A stretch of DNA of 64,000 bases from JBCBKU01 sp038521345 (GTDB lineage Bacteria; Pseudomonadota; Alphaproteobacteria; Rhodobacterales; Rhodobacteraceae). Numbering within the stretch: position 1 is the stretch's first letter; every line of letters begins with the position of its first letter. Of the stretch, positions 1 through 8,453 are shown in pieces. The translations under genes and the position numbers were made by a program. Where the stretch lies: positions 37,473 through 101,472 of the forward strand of contig JBCBKU010000010.1 in NCBI GenBank assembly GCA_038521345.1. The letters are read 5' to 3'. The notes under the pieces are model-generated. The model was not told where the DNA came from and did no database searches. It saw nothing but the letters and a program-made list of their open reading frames with translations.

Positions 1-382
1 CCCGGCCGCGATTGCTGCGGGGTTTGGTGAACTTGGCAAACACGGCTCGATCATCAACCCGGACTTCGGCTCGTCTTTCCGGTTGTCGGCAGTTCTTACC
101 GATGCGCCGGTTCCGCTATCAGCACCAAGGGACCATGGCGTGGACGACTTTTGCGCCGCATGCCGGATTTGCGAAGACGCCTGCCCTCCAGAAGCCATCG
201 CGCCCAAGAAAAAGACCGTGCGCGGGATCGAAAAGTGGTACGTCGACTTCGACCGCTGCCTGCCCTTCTTCAACGAGACACAAGGCTGCGCGATCTGCAT
301 TGCCGTCTGTCCGTGGAGCAGACCGGGGATCGGGTTAAACCTTGCGGCCAAACTTGAACGGCGAGCCAGGCGCTCGGGTTAA
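1..382 (+). CDS. Reductive-dehalogenase-like Fe-S protein, C-terminal part
   Basis: The gene starts before the window; only about 126 C-terminal residues are visible, read from base 2. They resemble the end of corrinoid/Fe-S reductive dehalogenases (RdhA family): a segment like GELGKHGSIINPDFG followed by RLSAVLTD, then two cysteine motifs, CAACRICEDACP (C-x2-C-x2-C-x3-C) and a second set ending CAICIAVCPW. Each set could hold one 4Fe-4S cluster. In this family the clusters pass electrons to a cobamide in the missing N-terminal part. No membrane anchor or Tat signal can be judged because the start is absent. An epoxyqueuosine-reductase relative is a weaker alternative. The stop overlaps the stop of the convergent tag gene. 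Seen: the cysteine motifs. Inferred: family and cofactor. Confidence 0.7.
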   Translation, partial: PAAIAAGFGELGKHGSIINPDFGSSFRLSAVLTDAPVPLSAPRDHGVDDFCAACRICEDACPPEAIAPKKKTVRGIEKWYVDFDRCLPFFNETQGCAICIAVCPWSRPGIGLNLAAKLERRARRSG

Positions 383-948
383 TCAGGTTGATAACGCCAG
401 CAGGTCCGGGCGTGATCGTTCACCACACCTATGGCCTGAAGATATGCGTAGATGATCGTTGGCCCGACAAAACTCATGCCGCGCTTCTTCAAATCTTTCG
501 AGATGGCGGTAGCCATCGGTGTGACGGCCGGAATATCGGACGGCGTCCCCCAGTCTCCCTTGATCGGGACACCGTCCACATGGTCCCAAAGCCACGCCGA
601 AAAACTGCCATGCTCGACCTGCATCTCGCGAAAGATCCGGGCATTCTTGCGGGCCGCCGGGACTTTCTGTCTGTGCCGGACGATACCGGGGTTCCGGAGC
701 GCGGCATCAAGTTCTTCATCGCTCATTTCCGCCACCCGGTCGACATCGAAGTCATGGAAGACTGTGCGGTAACCGTTACGTTTTCGTAGGATGGTCTCCC
801 ACGAAAGGCCCGCATGCGCTCCTTCGAGGATCAGCATCTCGAACAACGTCCGGTCGTCGTGAACGGGTTCGCCCCATTCTTCATCATGGTACCGGGCATA
901 AAGCTCGTTCGAAGAGCCAAAGCATCTTGGAAGGTTCAGATCGATCAT
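379..948 (-). CDS. tag: DNA-3-methyladenine glycosylase I
   Basis: Base-excision repair enzyme that removes 3-methyladenine from alkylated DNA. The 189-residue length matches the Tag family. Visible signatures are the N-terminal Cys (LPRCFG), the His in ARYHDEEWG, and the C-terminal H-x3-C in NDHARTCWR, which together form the known Tag zinc site. The conserved core LEGAHAGLSWETIL and the segment SFVGPTIIYAYLQAIG are also present. I start at the ATG giving MIDLNLPRC: the reading frame is open 13 codons further upstream, but those residues do not look like the family and AAAGGCC lies about 8 bases before the chosen ATG. The gene follows a small membrane-protein gene on the same strand and runs convergently into the Fe-S protein gene. 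Confidence 0.93.
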   Translation of the reverse strand: MIDLNLPRCFGSSNELYARYHDEEWGEPVHDDRTLFEMLILEGAHAGLSWETILRKRNGYRTVFHDFDVDRVAEMSDEELDAALRNPGIVRHRQKVPAARKNARIFREMQVEHGSFSAWLWDHVDGVPIKGDWGTPSDIPAVTPMATAISKDLKKRGMSFVGPTIIYAYLQAIGVVNDHARTCWRYQPD

Positions 949-1032
949 ACTTGGCCTTTTGGTCCATGTCCCGAAGTGCTCGCGCACAGTGATTAGTCAG
1001 ATTGCGATCGCTCCTTGGAATGGCCGCGTCAG

Positions 1033-1368
1033 TCAAGGCGAGATCAAGCGTCTCCTGAGCCGGACGAGAAGCACAAGGCTGCCAATCACGAAGATGACCA
1101 GAGGCAGGCGCGGCGCATTCGTGTCCGGGTTCGTCAACCCATGTTGCGAGAGAAATAAGAGATTTAGCGCGAGATAAACGAGGCCCGTAATGAAGATCAG
1201 TGGTCCTGAGCGGAAGGGGACAAGTACTGCTGCGATAGCACCAGAGACGATGATCGTGTTGGAGATTGCCCGGATTGGTTCAATGCCTCCGGTCGCGGCA
1301 TGAAGCGCAAGATCCAATCCTTGGACTGCAATCAGAAGGATCATGGGAAGAGGGCCGCGCGCGGACAT
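1033..1368 (-). CDS. Small hydrophobic membrane protein, unknown
   Basis: A 111-residue protein I do not recognise. It is largely hydrophobic, with three to four likely transmembrane segments: residues about 8-28 (MILLIAVQGLDLALHA), 38-52 (IIVSGAIAAVLV), 56-74 (LIFITGLVYLALNLLF) and 90-104 (VIFVIGSLVLLV). It ends in a basic tail (RLRRRLISP), as expected for a cytoplasmic C-terminus by the positive-inside rule. The ATG has a good ribosome binding site (AAAGGA about 8 bases upstream). It lies between dnaE2 and tag, all on the minus strand, separated by 86 and 84 bases, so a loose repair-gene operon is possible. A coding call is supported by the start site and the regular membrane pattern; no function is proposed. 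Confidence 0.75.
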   Translation of the reverse strand: MSARGPLPMILLIAVQGLDLALHAATGGIEPIRAISNTIIVSGAIAAVLVPFRSGPLIFITGLVYLALNLLFLSQHGLTNPDTNAPRLPLVIFVIGSLVLLVRLRRRLISP

Positions 1369-1454
1369 GCTGGTTCCTTTGTCGCTGGTGTTGTGGCGGT
1401 GGATCGAGGGTAATCAGAGGATAGTGGGTTGCAAATAACTCTGGGCGGATTTGG

Positions 1455-4400
1455 TCAGAAATGCCGAACGTTTCTCGGATGACCATGGCGGCGGGCTTTG
1501 GGTGGCCCCTTTGGTGACTCGCGGTGGCGGTTCAGGGCAATACCTCCGGGCGGCGTCAGGATCGGTCGCAGAAACGCCATCGGATGCTTCCTGAGCGTCA
1601 GGCGCATGGCCACGTAATCCTCGACCACCTCTTCACCCTCGGTCATCGGCGTCAGGTTCGGCAGTGGCTCATTGATTCCTTCGCCATCTATATCACCGGC
1701 GAACAGGGGCAGCGGCGTCGATGCCGCAAGAGCATTTGCCGCCCAAAGTGCCTGTCGACGATCGAGCGACAGGGATGCGAATGCGTCGGCTTCGGTCAGG
1801 GTTTTAAGAACCCTGGGCGGCACGCCAGCGCGGCGCCAGACATCCTCGACGGTATGATAACCGTTGGCCCGCGCAGCAGTGATCCAGCTTGCGTCCTCTT
1901 CCTTCATACCCTTGATCTGACGAAACCCGAGACGAAGCGCGAGCCCGCCCTCGCCATCAGGTTCGACCATGTTGTCCCAGAAGGAGGCGTTGATATCGAT
2001 TGGTCGTACTACGACCCCATGTTCGCGGGCATCTCGGACGATCTGCGCCGGAGCGTAAAACCCCATGGGCTGAGCATTCAGAAGCGCGCAGGCGAAAATG
2101 GCGGGGTGGTGGCGTTTCAACCAGGCCGAAGCGTAGACCAAAAGCGCGAAACTTGCCGCGTGGCTTTCAGGAAACCCGTAGCTTCCGAACCCCTCGATCT
2201 GAGAAAAGCAGCGCTCAGCAAAATCGTCGTCGTACCCGTTCCTCTTCATGCCCTTCAGGAACCGGTCGCGAAAATCCGAGATGTTCCCCAGTTTGCGGAA
2301 TGTGGCCAGCGCGCGGCGCAGCCGGTCGGCCTCGTCCGGGGTGAACCCGGCACCCGTAATGGCGATTTGCATCGCCTGTTCCTGAAAAAGTGGTACACCA
2401 AGCGTCTTTCCTAGCACCTGGCCCAGGGCGTCCGACGGAAAGTGCACCTCTTCCTCGCCGTTCCGCCGACGGAGATACGGGTGAACCATATCGCCTTGAA
2501 TGGGTCCCGGACGGATGATCGCGACCTCAATCACGAGGTCATAGAATGTCCGTGGTCGCATTCGGGGCAGAAAGTTCATCTGGGCCCGGCTTTCCACCTG
2601 AAAAACCCCGAGACTGTCGGCATCGCAGAGCATGTCGTAGACAGCCGGGTCCTCGGGCGGGAGCGTGGCAAGCGAATAGTCGATCTGGTGGTGGCGGGCG
2701 ATAAGGTCGAAGGCCTTCCGGATGCAGGTGAGCATGCCGAGCGCCAGCACATCGACCTTCAGAATGCCCAGCGCGTCGATATCGTCCTTGTCCCAGGGAA
2801 TGACCGTGCGATCTTCCATCGTCGCGTTCTCGACTGGCACCAGCTCGTCGAGACGCCCCTCGGTCATGATGAAGCCGCCCACATGCTGGGAAAGATGGCG
2901 GGGAAAGCCCTGGATCTCGAAGATCAGTTCGAGCGTCTGCGCAAGGCGCCGGTCGCTTGGGTCAAGCCCGATCTCGCGCAGGCGATCGGCTTCGAGACCA
3001 TTGGTGGAAAAGAACCCCCAGAGCTGGGAAGATATCGCGCTGATCGTGTCTTCGGTCAGGCCCATGGCCCTGCCAACTTCACGGATCGCGCGTTTGCCAC
3101 GATAATGAATCACCGTGGCGCAAAGCCCGGCCCGGTGACGCCCGTAGCGGTCATAGATATGCTGGATGACCTCTTCGCGGCGCTCATGTTCGAAATCGAT
3201 GTCGATATCGGGGGGTTCGTTCCGGGCCTCGGACACGAAGCGCTCGAACACCATCGTCCCGATTTCGGGCGAGACCGAGGTGACGCCGAGGCAATAGCAG
3301 ACGACCGAATTGGCCGCCGACCCCCGACCCTGACAGAGGATATCGCGAGAGCGGGCGAACTGGACAACATCATGGACGGTGAGAAAGTAGGGTTCGTAGC
3401 CAAGCTTGGCGATAAGCGTGAGTTCATGTTCGAGAAGGTCGCGCACATGCTCTGGTGCACCGGATGGATACCGCCAGCGAAGACCGTCATAGGACAGGCG
3501 CCGCAGCCGTTCGGCGGCATTTTCACCCGGCGCAACCTCGGACGGATACTCATAGCGCAACTCATCAAGAGAAAATCTGAGAGATGTGGCAAGGTTGCCC
3601 GCCCGATCGACGGCATCCGCATGGGGGCCTAGCAGGCGCCGCATCTCGGCTTCTGAGCGAAGCCGCTGTTCCCCGTTGGCGAGTGCCGCGCGACCCAGAT
3701 CGTCCACGCGACATCCCGCGCGGATGGCGGTCATAACATCGGTGAGCTTCCGACGCCGGCCATGGTGCATGACCGGAGCTGCCGATGCGACCGTGGTAAT
3801 GCCAAGCTCCCGCGCCAGATCGGCGAGCCGGTCGAAACGTCGCGTATCCTCGCCGTCGTAACGGGGAGCAAGGCGCAGATGACAGGATCCGGTGAAGCGG
3901 CGCGTCAGACGGCGCGCCTCTGTCAGCCATCGACTCGCGCCGCTCGTCGCTGTCGGCGCCTGTTGGGGCGGATGGAGGAGAAGTTGCGATCCCTCCGCCC
4001 ACTCCAGAAGATCATCAAAGGTCAACCGGCACGATCCCTTCTCGGCCCGCAGCCGACCGAGAGAAATGAGCCGGCAGAGGCGCCCCCAAGCGGCCCGATC
4101 CCGCGGCAGCATCGTGGTGGTGAACCCGGTCTCTAGCACTATGCGCGCCGCCGGAATCAGGCGCGGTGCGGTGCGGATATCCGCAGAAGGCTCTGGCCGA
4201 GATGGGACAGCCTCAAAACCAGCCACAGGTTCTTTTACGGGAGAATCCAGATAATCATATGCTTCGGCTTCGGCGAGGGTCCCTTCCCGACGGCGGATCT
4301 TGCCCCCGGGATAGCTTTCGAGGGGGACGGGTTTCGGGGCCCAGCCGGACGGCCGCATAGGCCCAATGGCCTCTGCGGCGTCACGTTCGCGGACAATCCG

Positions 4401-4571
4401 CGCGATTTCACGCGCATGGGTGTGGGCACGGACAATTCCTGCGACGGAATTCTCGTCGGCAATGGCAATCGCCGGCATGCCAAGAAGAGCCGCGCGTTCC
4501 ATATATTCCTCTGGATGTGAGCCCCCAGTTAGGAAGGTGAAGTTGGAGGTTATGTCGAGTTCAGCGAACAT
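1455..4571 (-). CDS. dnaE2: Error-prone DNA polymerase, DnaE2/ImuC type
   Basis: A 1038-residue C-family polymerase alpha subunit of the DnaE2 (ImuC) group, the damage-induced translesion polymerase. The N-terminal PHP domain starts ELDITSNFTFLTGGSHPEE; the polymerase core has CQGRGSAANS and PDIDIDFEHERR, carrying two of the catalytic aspartates, and later QEQAMQIA and GSYGFPESHAASFA. Length is typical for DnaE2 and shorter than replicative DnaE1. The reading frame is open to position 4589, but I start at the ATG at 4571: it has GTGAGG 8 bases upstream, and the upstream ATG lies inside a LexA-like box. In many alphaproteobacteria dnaE2 is downstream of imuA and imuB; neither is next to it here. 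SOS induction is inferred from the box. Confidence 0.95.
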   Translation of the reverse strand: MFAELDITSNFTFLTGGSHPEEYMERAALLGMPAIAIADENSVAGIVRAHTHAREIARIVRERDAAEAIGPMRPSGWAPKPVPLESYPGGKIRRREGTLAEAEAYDYLDSPVKEPVAGFEAVPSRPEPSADIRTAPRLIPAARIVLETGFTTTMLPRDRAAWGRLCRLISLGRLRAEKGSCRLTFDDLLEWAEGSQLLLHPPQQAPTATSGASRWLTEARRLTRRFTGSCHLRLAPRYDGEDTRRFDRLADLARELGITTVASAAPVMHHGRRRKLTDVMTAIRAGCRVDDLGRAALANGEQRLRSEAEMRRLLGPHADAVDRAGNLATSLRFSLDELRYEYPSEVAPGENAAERLRRLSYDGLRWRYPSGAPEHVRDLLEHELTLIAKLGYEPYFLTVHDVVQFARSRDILCQGRGSAANSVVCYCLGVTSVSPEIGTMVFERFVSEARNEPPDIDIDFEHERREEVIQHIYDRYGRHRAGLCATVIHYRGKRAIREVGRAMGLTEDTISAISSQLWGFFSTNGLEADRLREIGLDPSDRRLAQTLELIFEIQGFPRHLSQHVGGFIMTEGRLDELVPVENATMEDRTVIPWDKDDIDALGILKVDVLALGMLTCIRKAFDLIARHHQIDYSLATLPPEDPAVYDMLCDADSLGVFQVESRAQMNFLPRMRPRTFYDLVIEVAIIRPGPIQGDMVHPYLRRRNGEEEVHFPSDALGQVLGKTLGVPLFQEQAMQIAITGAGFTPDEADRLRRALATFRKLGNISDFRDRFLKGMKRNGYDDDFAERCFSQIEGFGSYGFPESHAASFALLVYASAWLKRHHPAIFACALLNAQPMGFYAPAQIVRDAREHGVVVRPIDINASFWDNMVEPDGEGGLALRLGFRQIKGMKEEDASWITAARANGYHTVEDVWRRAGVPPRVLKTLTEADAFASLSLDRRQALWAANALAASTPLPLFAGDIDGEGINEPLPNLTPMTEGEEVVEDYVAMRLTLRKHPMAFLRPILTPPGGIALNRHRESPKGPPKARRHGHPRNVRHF

Positions 4572-4583
4572 GAACCTCACTAT

Positions 4584-4598
4584 ATTCATGTTTTGTTC
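4584..4598 (-). promoter_or_regulatory. LexA-like SOS box upstream of dnaE2
   Basis: On the minus strand the site reads GAAC-AAAACAT-GAAT, one base away from the alphaproteobacterial LexA consensus GAAC-N7-GAAC (GTTC-N7-GTTC on the other strand). It ends 12 bases before the dnaE2 ATG at 4571. Position and spacing fit a LexA operator covering the promoter or the transcription start. Binding is inferred from the motif only. Confidence 0.55.
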
Positions 4599-4699
4599 TC
4601 ATGTGGAGTCGTTGCATGTCGAACGAACCGCCCACTGACAGAGCGACGATCTGGCAATCCCGAGGACCATAGGCTAACCGGGCCAAAACGGAGGTTCCC

Positions 4700-5311
4700 A
4701 TGGCCAACACCCTGCACCTTGGCGATCTGCCGGACGACCTTGATCTGGGCGATGTTGTCGCAGTCGATTGCGAAACCATGGGCCTGAACCCGCATCGCGA
4801 CAGGCTTTGCGTGGTCCAGCTGTCCGGCGGCGACGGAAACGCCCATCTCATTCAGGTGGCCCCCGGCCAGACCCATGCCCCAAACCTTGTCCGGCTCCTC
4901 GAGAACCCGGAAGTCCTAAAGCTGTTTCACTACGGACGTTTTGATATAGCCGCTCTTTTGAATGCCTTCGGCGCCCGGACCGCCCCAGTCTATTGCACCA
5001 AGATCGCATCGAAACTCGTACGGACATATACGGATCGCCACGGCCTCAAGGCGCTTCTGGAAGAGCTTCTAGGCATCGACATCTCTAAACTGCAGCAGCA
5101 AAGCGACTGGGGTGCGGAAACGCTAAGCGACGCGCAGATCGCCTATGCCGCTTCGGATGTCCTGTACCTGCACCGGGTTCGCGACGAGCTTGACCGGCGC
5201 CTGGCGCGGGAAGGGAGAACGGCCTTTGCAACTGCCGCGTTCGCGTTCCTGCCAACGCGCGCGGAACTGGATCTCGCCGGTTGGCCGGAAACCGACATCT
5301 TCTCGCACTGA
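4700..5311 (+). CDS. rnd: Ribonuclease D, short form
   Basis: A 203-residue 3'-5' exoribonuclease of the DEDD superfamily, acting on tRNA and other stable-RNA 3' ends. Exo I motif VAVDCETMGLNP gives the D-x-E pair; exo II is around HYGRFDIAALLNAFG; exo III is IAYAASDVLYLHRVRDEL with the Y-x3-D signature of DEDDy enzymes. It is about half the length of E. coli RNase D and lacks the C-terminal HRDC domains, as is usual for the alphaproteobacterial short form. The ATG follows GGAGGTTCCC, a strong ribosome binding site. lptC begins 29 bases after its stop, so it may be the first gene of the lpt operon. Confidence 0.9.
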   Translation: MANTLHLGDLPDDLDLGDVVAVDCETMGLNPHRDRLCVVQLSGGDGNAHLIQVAPGQTHAPNLVRLLENPEVLKLFHYGRFDIAALLNAFGARTAPVYCTKIASKLVRTYTDRHGLKALLEELLGIDISKLQQQSDWGAETLSDAQIAYAASDVLYLHRVRDELDRRLAREGRTAFATAAFAFLPTRAELDLAGWPETDIFSH

Positions 5312-5339
5312 CCTTGCCGAGGCCGCCGATCACGGCCAC

Positions 5340-5942
5340 ATGTCCCATATGTTCGACAATCTCTATTCCCGGATCGTTGCATGGCTGAAGGTCATCCTGC
5401 CCTTGGCCGCCCTAGGGATTATGTCAACTGTGTTCATTTTTGCCCGTGCGCCCGACGTTGAACGCGCAATTCCCTACGCCCCTGTATCTGAGACATTTTC
5501 GGGTGACGAGCGTGTTGGGGAACCCAACTACATGGGCATGACCGAGGATGGATCTTCGATTACGTTGGTCGCACGGGTCATCCGCCCATCCGCGACCGAT
5601 CCGGACGTGATGGAGGGTGAGAACCTGAGCGCCGAACTCCGCACGCAATCAGGCAGCGAAGTCGACATCGTCTCTGACACAGGCACCATCAATCAGGCGA
5701 ATAAACGGGCGCTGTTGGCGGGGTCCGTGGGCATCACCACGTCGAACGGCTATGTCGTGACCACGGAACGGCTCATATCGCATCTCGACGAAACACATGT
5801 CGAAACGGAAGACACCGTGCACGCAACTGGCCCTATCGGGACGCTGGTCGCTGGCCGAATGATCCTGTCGGCGGCAAACGGCCAAGGCTATGTTCTGGAT
5901 TTCAACGGCGGGGTCGAACTGGTATATCAGCCGGGCAAATAA
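5340..5942 (+). CDS. lptC: LPS export periplasmic bridge protein LptC
   Basis: A 200-residue bitopic inner-membrane protein of the LptC family (DUF1239), which takes lipopolysaccharide from the LptBFG transporter and hands it to LptA. One N-terminal membrane helix is visible at about residues 15-37 (VILPLAALGIMSTVFIFA), followed by a beta-rich periplasmic part rich in Thr/Ser/Asp such as ERLISHLDETHVETED. Starts at the ATG at 5340; a second ATG three codons later (MFDNLYSR) is equally possible. An upstream in-frame ATG at 5145 lies inside rnd and is rejected. lptA follows after 9 bases, so the two are co-transcribed. Confidence 0.88.
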   Translation: MSHMFDNLYSRIVAWLKVILPLAALGIMSTVFIFARAPDVERAIPYAPVSETFSGDERVGEPNYMGMTEDGSSITLVARVIRPSATDPDVMEGENLSAELRTQSGSEVDIVSDTGTINQANKRALLAGSVGITTSNGYVVTTERLISHLDETHVETEDTVHATGPIGTLVAGRMILSAANGQGYVLDFNGGVELVYQPGK

Positions 5943-5951
5943 GAGGGTGCC

Positions 5952-6461
5952 ATGACCCGATACCTCACCATCACACTGCTGTTGCTTGCGCCGCTCCATG
6001 CTTTCGCACAGGGCGCCGAGATCGCGTTCGGCGGGCTTGGACAGGACCAGAATGAACCGGTCGAGGTCACCGCGGATACCCTGAGGATTGATCAGGACAG
6101 CGGATTTGCCGTGTTTTCGGGAAGCGTTCTCATCGTTCAGGGCGACATGCGCATGTCCGCTGAAGAGGTCGAAGTTCGCTATATCACGGGCGACGCACCC
6201 AATTCCGGGGAAATCGACACGATGGAAGCGACCGGAGGGGTGACATTGGTGACATCCGGGGAAGCCGCGGAAAGCCAGAACGCAGTTTATGAGGTTGAGG
6301 ACGGCATCGTGATCATGACGGGCGATGTGCTCTTGACGCAGGGCCAGAACACGCTGTCCGGCAACGAACTTCGGATCGATGTCGATGCCGGCACGGGCGT
6401 CATGCAGGGCCGGGTACGTACGATCTTTCAATCCAGCGGCAGTCGGACGGCGAACGAGTGA
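5952..6461 (+). CDS. lptA: LPS transport periplasmic protein LptA
   Basis: A 169-residue periplasmic protein of the OstA/LptA family that polymerises into the bridge carrying lipopolysaccharide across the periplasm. A Sec signal peptide is evident (LTITLLLLAPLHAFAQG, cleavage likely after AFA). The mature part shows the family repeats, for example VEVTADTLRIDQDSGFAVF and LSGNELRIDVDAGTGVM, typical of the beta-jellyroll. The ribosome binding site is AGAGGGTGCC before the ATG. The stop TGA overlaps the GTG start of lptB by 4 bases, a sign of translational coupling. The LptF/G permeases and LptD/E are not in the window. Confidence 0.9.
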   Translation: MTRYLTITLLLLAPLHAFAQGAEIAFGGLGQDQNEPVEVTADTLRIDQDSGFAVFSGSVLIVQGDMRMSAEEVEVRYITGDAPNSGEIDTMEATGGVTLVTSGEAAESQNAVYEVEDGIVIMTGDVLLTQGQNTLSGNELRIDVDAGTGVMQGRVRTIFQSSGSRTANE

Positions 6462-7216
6462 GTGCGCCAGACCTCAGCCTAGCCGATGGCGCACGGGGCC
6501 TCGAGGTCAAAGGGCTTCGCAAGAGCTATCGCAAGCGGCCTGTTATCCGAGACGTGAGCCTTGGACTGGCGCGCGGCGAAGTCGTTGCACTTCTCGGTCC
6601 GAACGGATCTGGCAAGACGACCTGCTTTTACGCGATTGCGGGACTGATCAGTGCAGAGGGCGGACAGGTACTGGTGGATGGACGCGACGTCACGCAATTT
6701 CCAATGTATCGCCGTGCCAAGCTGGGCATCGGATACCTCCCGCAGGAGATGTCCATCTTCCGGGGTTTATCGGTCGAGGACAACATCCTTGCAATCCTCG
6801 AAATCGCCGTACCAAACCGGACAAAACGTCATGAGCGTCTCGAAGAGCTGCTGTCCGACTTTTCGATCACGCACTTGCGCCGCGCGCCGGCTTTGTCGCT
6901 ATCGGGCGGTGAACGACGCCGGGCGGAGATTGCACGCTGTCTTGCGGCCGATCCGAAGTACCTCCTGCTAGACGAACCATTTGCGGGCGTCGACCCCATT
7001 GCCGTGGGCGAAATTCGAACCTTGGTGGCCGAACTCAAAACCCGCGGCATCGGCGTTTTGATCACCGACCACAACGTTCGCGAGACGCTCGAGATCGTCG
7101 ACCGCGCCTACATCCTCCACGATGGACAGGTTCTGATGAGCGGAACCACCGACGAAGTCGTGCAAGACGAAAATGTCCGGCGCGTGTATCTTGGTCAGCA
7201 TTTCCGGATCGGATGA
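6458..7216 (+). CDS. lptB: LPS export ABC transporter ATPase LptB
   Basis: A 252-residue ABC ATPase that powers extraction of lipopolysaccharide from the inner membrane with LptF and LptG. Walker A is GPNGSGKTT, the Q-loop region is GYLPQEMSIFRGLSVEDN, the signature is LSGGERRRAEIARC, Walker B is YLLLDEPFAGVDP, and the switch His is in LITDHNVRETL. The Q-loop and the sequence LPQE are typical of LptB. The GTG start overlaps the lptA stop (GTGA). In many alphaproteobacteria the next gene is rpoN; here the next gene is hpf after a 151-base gap. Confidence 0.94.
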   Translation: MSAPDLSLADGARGLEVKGLRKSYRKRPVIRDVSLGLARGEVVALLGPNGSGKTTCFYAIAGLISAEGGQVLVDGRDVTQFPMYRRAKLGIGYLPQEMSIFRGLSVEDNILAILEIAVPNRTKRHERLEELLSDFSITHLRRAPALSLSGGERRRAEIARCLAADPKYLLLDEPFAGVDPIAVGEIRTLVAELKTRGIGVLITDHNVRETLEIVDRAYILHDGQVLMSGTTDEVVQDENVRRVYLGQHFRIG

Positions 7217-7367
7217 CACGGGGCCCGGATCGGCCAAAGCATTGACATGTCCACCCAAATTGTTCCCACTGGAGGGGCTGCGAGGCACCGTTCGACCACG
7301 CTCCACTGGTGAGTACATTCCAATTGGTCGTGAACCGGGCCCGGCGCGCACCGAAAAAGGAGGTGAC

Positions 7368-7940
7368 ATGCGCTACCAGATCACCGGCAAGCAGATTGAT
7401 ATAGGCGACGCCCTTCGAACTCATGTGGAAACAGAACTAGAAGGCATTCTCGGCAAGTATGCAGGGCGACCAACCGACGCCAATATCGTCTTCTCGCGCA
7501 GCGCGCACGAACATGTCTGCGAAGCCACGATCCATCTCTCAACCGGACTGACCGTCCAAGCCAAAGCCCATGCCCACGAGATCTATCCCGCGTTCGAAGC
7601 TTGCACTGAAAAGCTGGACAAGCAGCTTCGTCGGTACAAGCGACGTCTGAAAGACCACCACCGTGAACGGACCCAGCCCGTTGAACTGGGTGCAGCTGCT
7701 TCTTATATCCTCGCCAGTGAAAATGCGGCAGGGGATCTGGAAGAACCCGAGTCTCTACAGCCCATGATTATCGCCGAAATGGAGACGCGCGTGCCGTCCC
7801 TTTCCGTTGGCGAAGCGGTGATGCAGATGGAACTTGCGGGGGCCCCGGTGCTGGTCTTTCGAAATGAGGGACAGGATCGGAAGGTGAATATCGTGTATCG
7901 ACGCGATGATGGGAATATCGGCTGGATCGACCCGAAGTAA
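7368..7940 (+). CDS. hpf: Ribosome hibernation promoting factor, long form
   Basis: A 190-residue long-form HPF (RaiA/YfiA superfamily), which dimerises 70S ribosomes into inactive 100S particles in stationary phase or starvation. The N-terminal ribosome-binding domain (about residues 1-100) begins MRYQITGKQIDIGDAL and includes the basic helix LDKQLRRYKRRLKDHH. The C-terminal dimerisation domain (about 135-190) carries PSLSVGEAVMQMELAG and VYRRDDGNIGWIDPK. The reading frame is open to 7173, but the start at 7368 is clear from the near-perfect AAGGAGGTG just upstream. The 151-base gap before it probably holds its own promoter; TTGACA at 7242-7247 is a possible -35, but I found no convincing -10. 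Confidence 0.93.
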   Translation: MRYQITGKQIDIGDALRTHVETELEGILGKYAGRPTDANIVFSRSAHEHVCEATIHLSTGLTVQAKAHAHEIYPAFEACTEKLDKQLRRYKRRLKDHHRERTQPVELGAAASYILASENAAGDLEEPESLQPMIIAEMETRVPSLSVGEAVMQMELAGAPVLVFRNEGQDRKVNIVYRRDDGNIGWIDPK

Positions 7941-7986
7941 CCTTGTATGCGCGACCCATCCGCTGTGGATGAAAGTGACGGTTGTA

Positions 7987-8451
7987 ATGACGATTGCCGA
8001 GCTGCTTGATGTGCGCGATGTGAGATTGCTCTCGCCCGTCAAAAGCAAGAAGCGCCTCTTTCAGGAAATCTCCGATATCGCCTCTGCCTCAACTGGTGTG
8101 GCTCCTGCGGATATGCTCGAGGCGCTTTTGGAACGCGAAGGTCTTGGTCCCACCGGCGTGGGTCACGGGATCGCGCTTCCGCACGCGCGCGTGGCCGGAG
8201 TGGAACGCGTGGTCGGGCTGTTTGCGCGGCTTGAAAAGCCAATCGAGTTCGATGCAGTGGATCGAAAGCCCGTGGATCTTGTTTTTGCACTGTTCGCGCC
8301 CACAGGGGCCGGAGTGGACCATCTGAAGGCCTTGGCGCTTGTCTCTCGTACCATGCGAGACCCGTCCACGTGCGAGAAGCTTCGCGCCAACAGCGATCCG
8401 GCAACGCTACACGCCGTGTTGACGGCAGCTAAGGAAAGCCAGGCGGCCTGA
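7987..8451 (+). CDS. ptsN: PTS IIA-like nitrogen regulatory protein
   Basis: A 154-residue EIIA-Ntr protein, the final phosphoacceptor of the PTS-Ntr phosphorelay (PtsP-NPr-EIIANtr), which in proteobacteria adjusts potassium uptake, carbon-nitrogen balance and stress responses. The phospho-accepting His is in GVGHGIALPHARV; flanking motifs LLEREGLGPTG and KPVDLVFALFAP fit the family. I start at the ATG giving MTIAELLDVRDV; an in-frame ATG six codons earlier (MKVTVV) is possible, and the reading frame is open to 7906 inside hpf. The partner PTS proteins are not in the window. It lies 46 bases after hpf, the usual neighbour order in proteobacteria apart from the absent rpoN. Confidence 0.92.
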   Translation: MTIAELLDVRDVRLLSPVKSKKRLFQEISDIASASTGVAPADMLEALLEREGLGPTGVGHGIALPHARVAGVERVVGLFARLEKPIEFDAVDRKPVDLVFALFAPTGAGVDHLKALALVSRTMRDPSTCEKLRANSDPATLHAVLTAAKESQAA

Positions 8452-8453
8452 GT

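Noticed and set aside
2442..3632. Long plus-strand frame of 396 codons opposite dnaE2
   Set aside because: dnaE2 has clear polymerase motifs on the other strand; the antisense frame has no family-like sequence.
7242..7247. TTGACA as -35 of a promoter for hpf
   Set aside because: No acceptable -10 at 16-18 bases.
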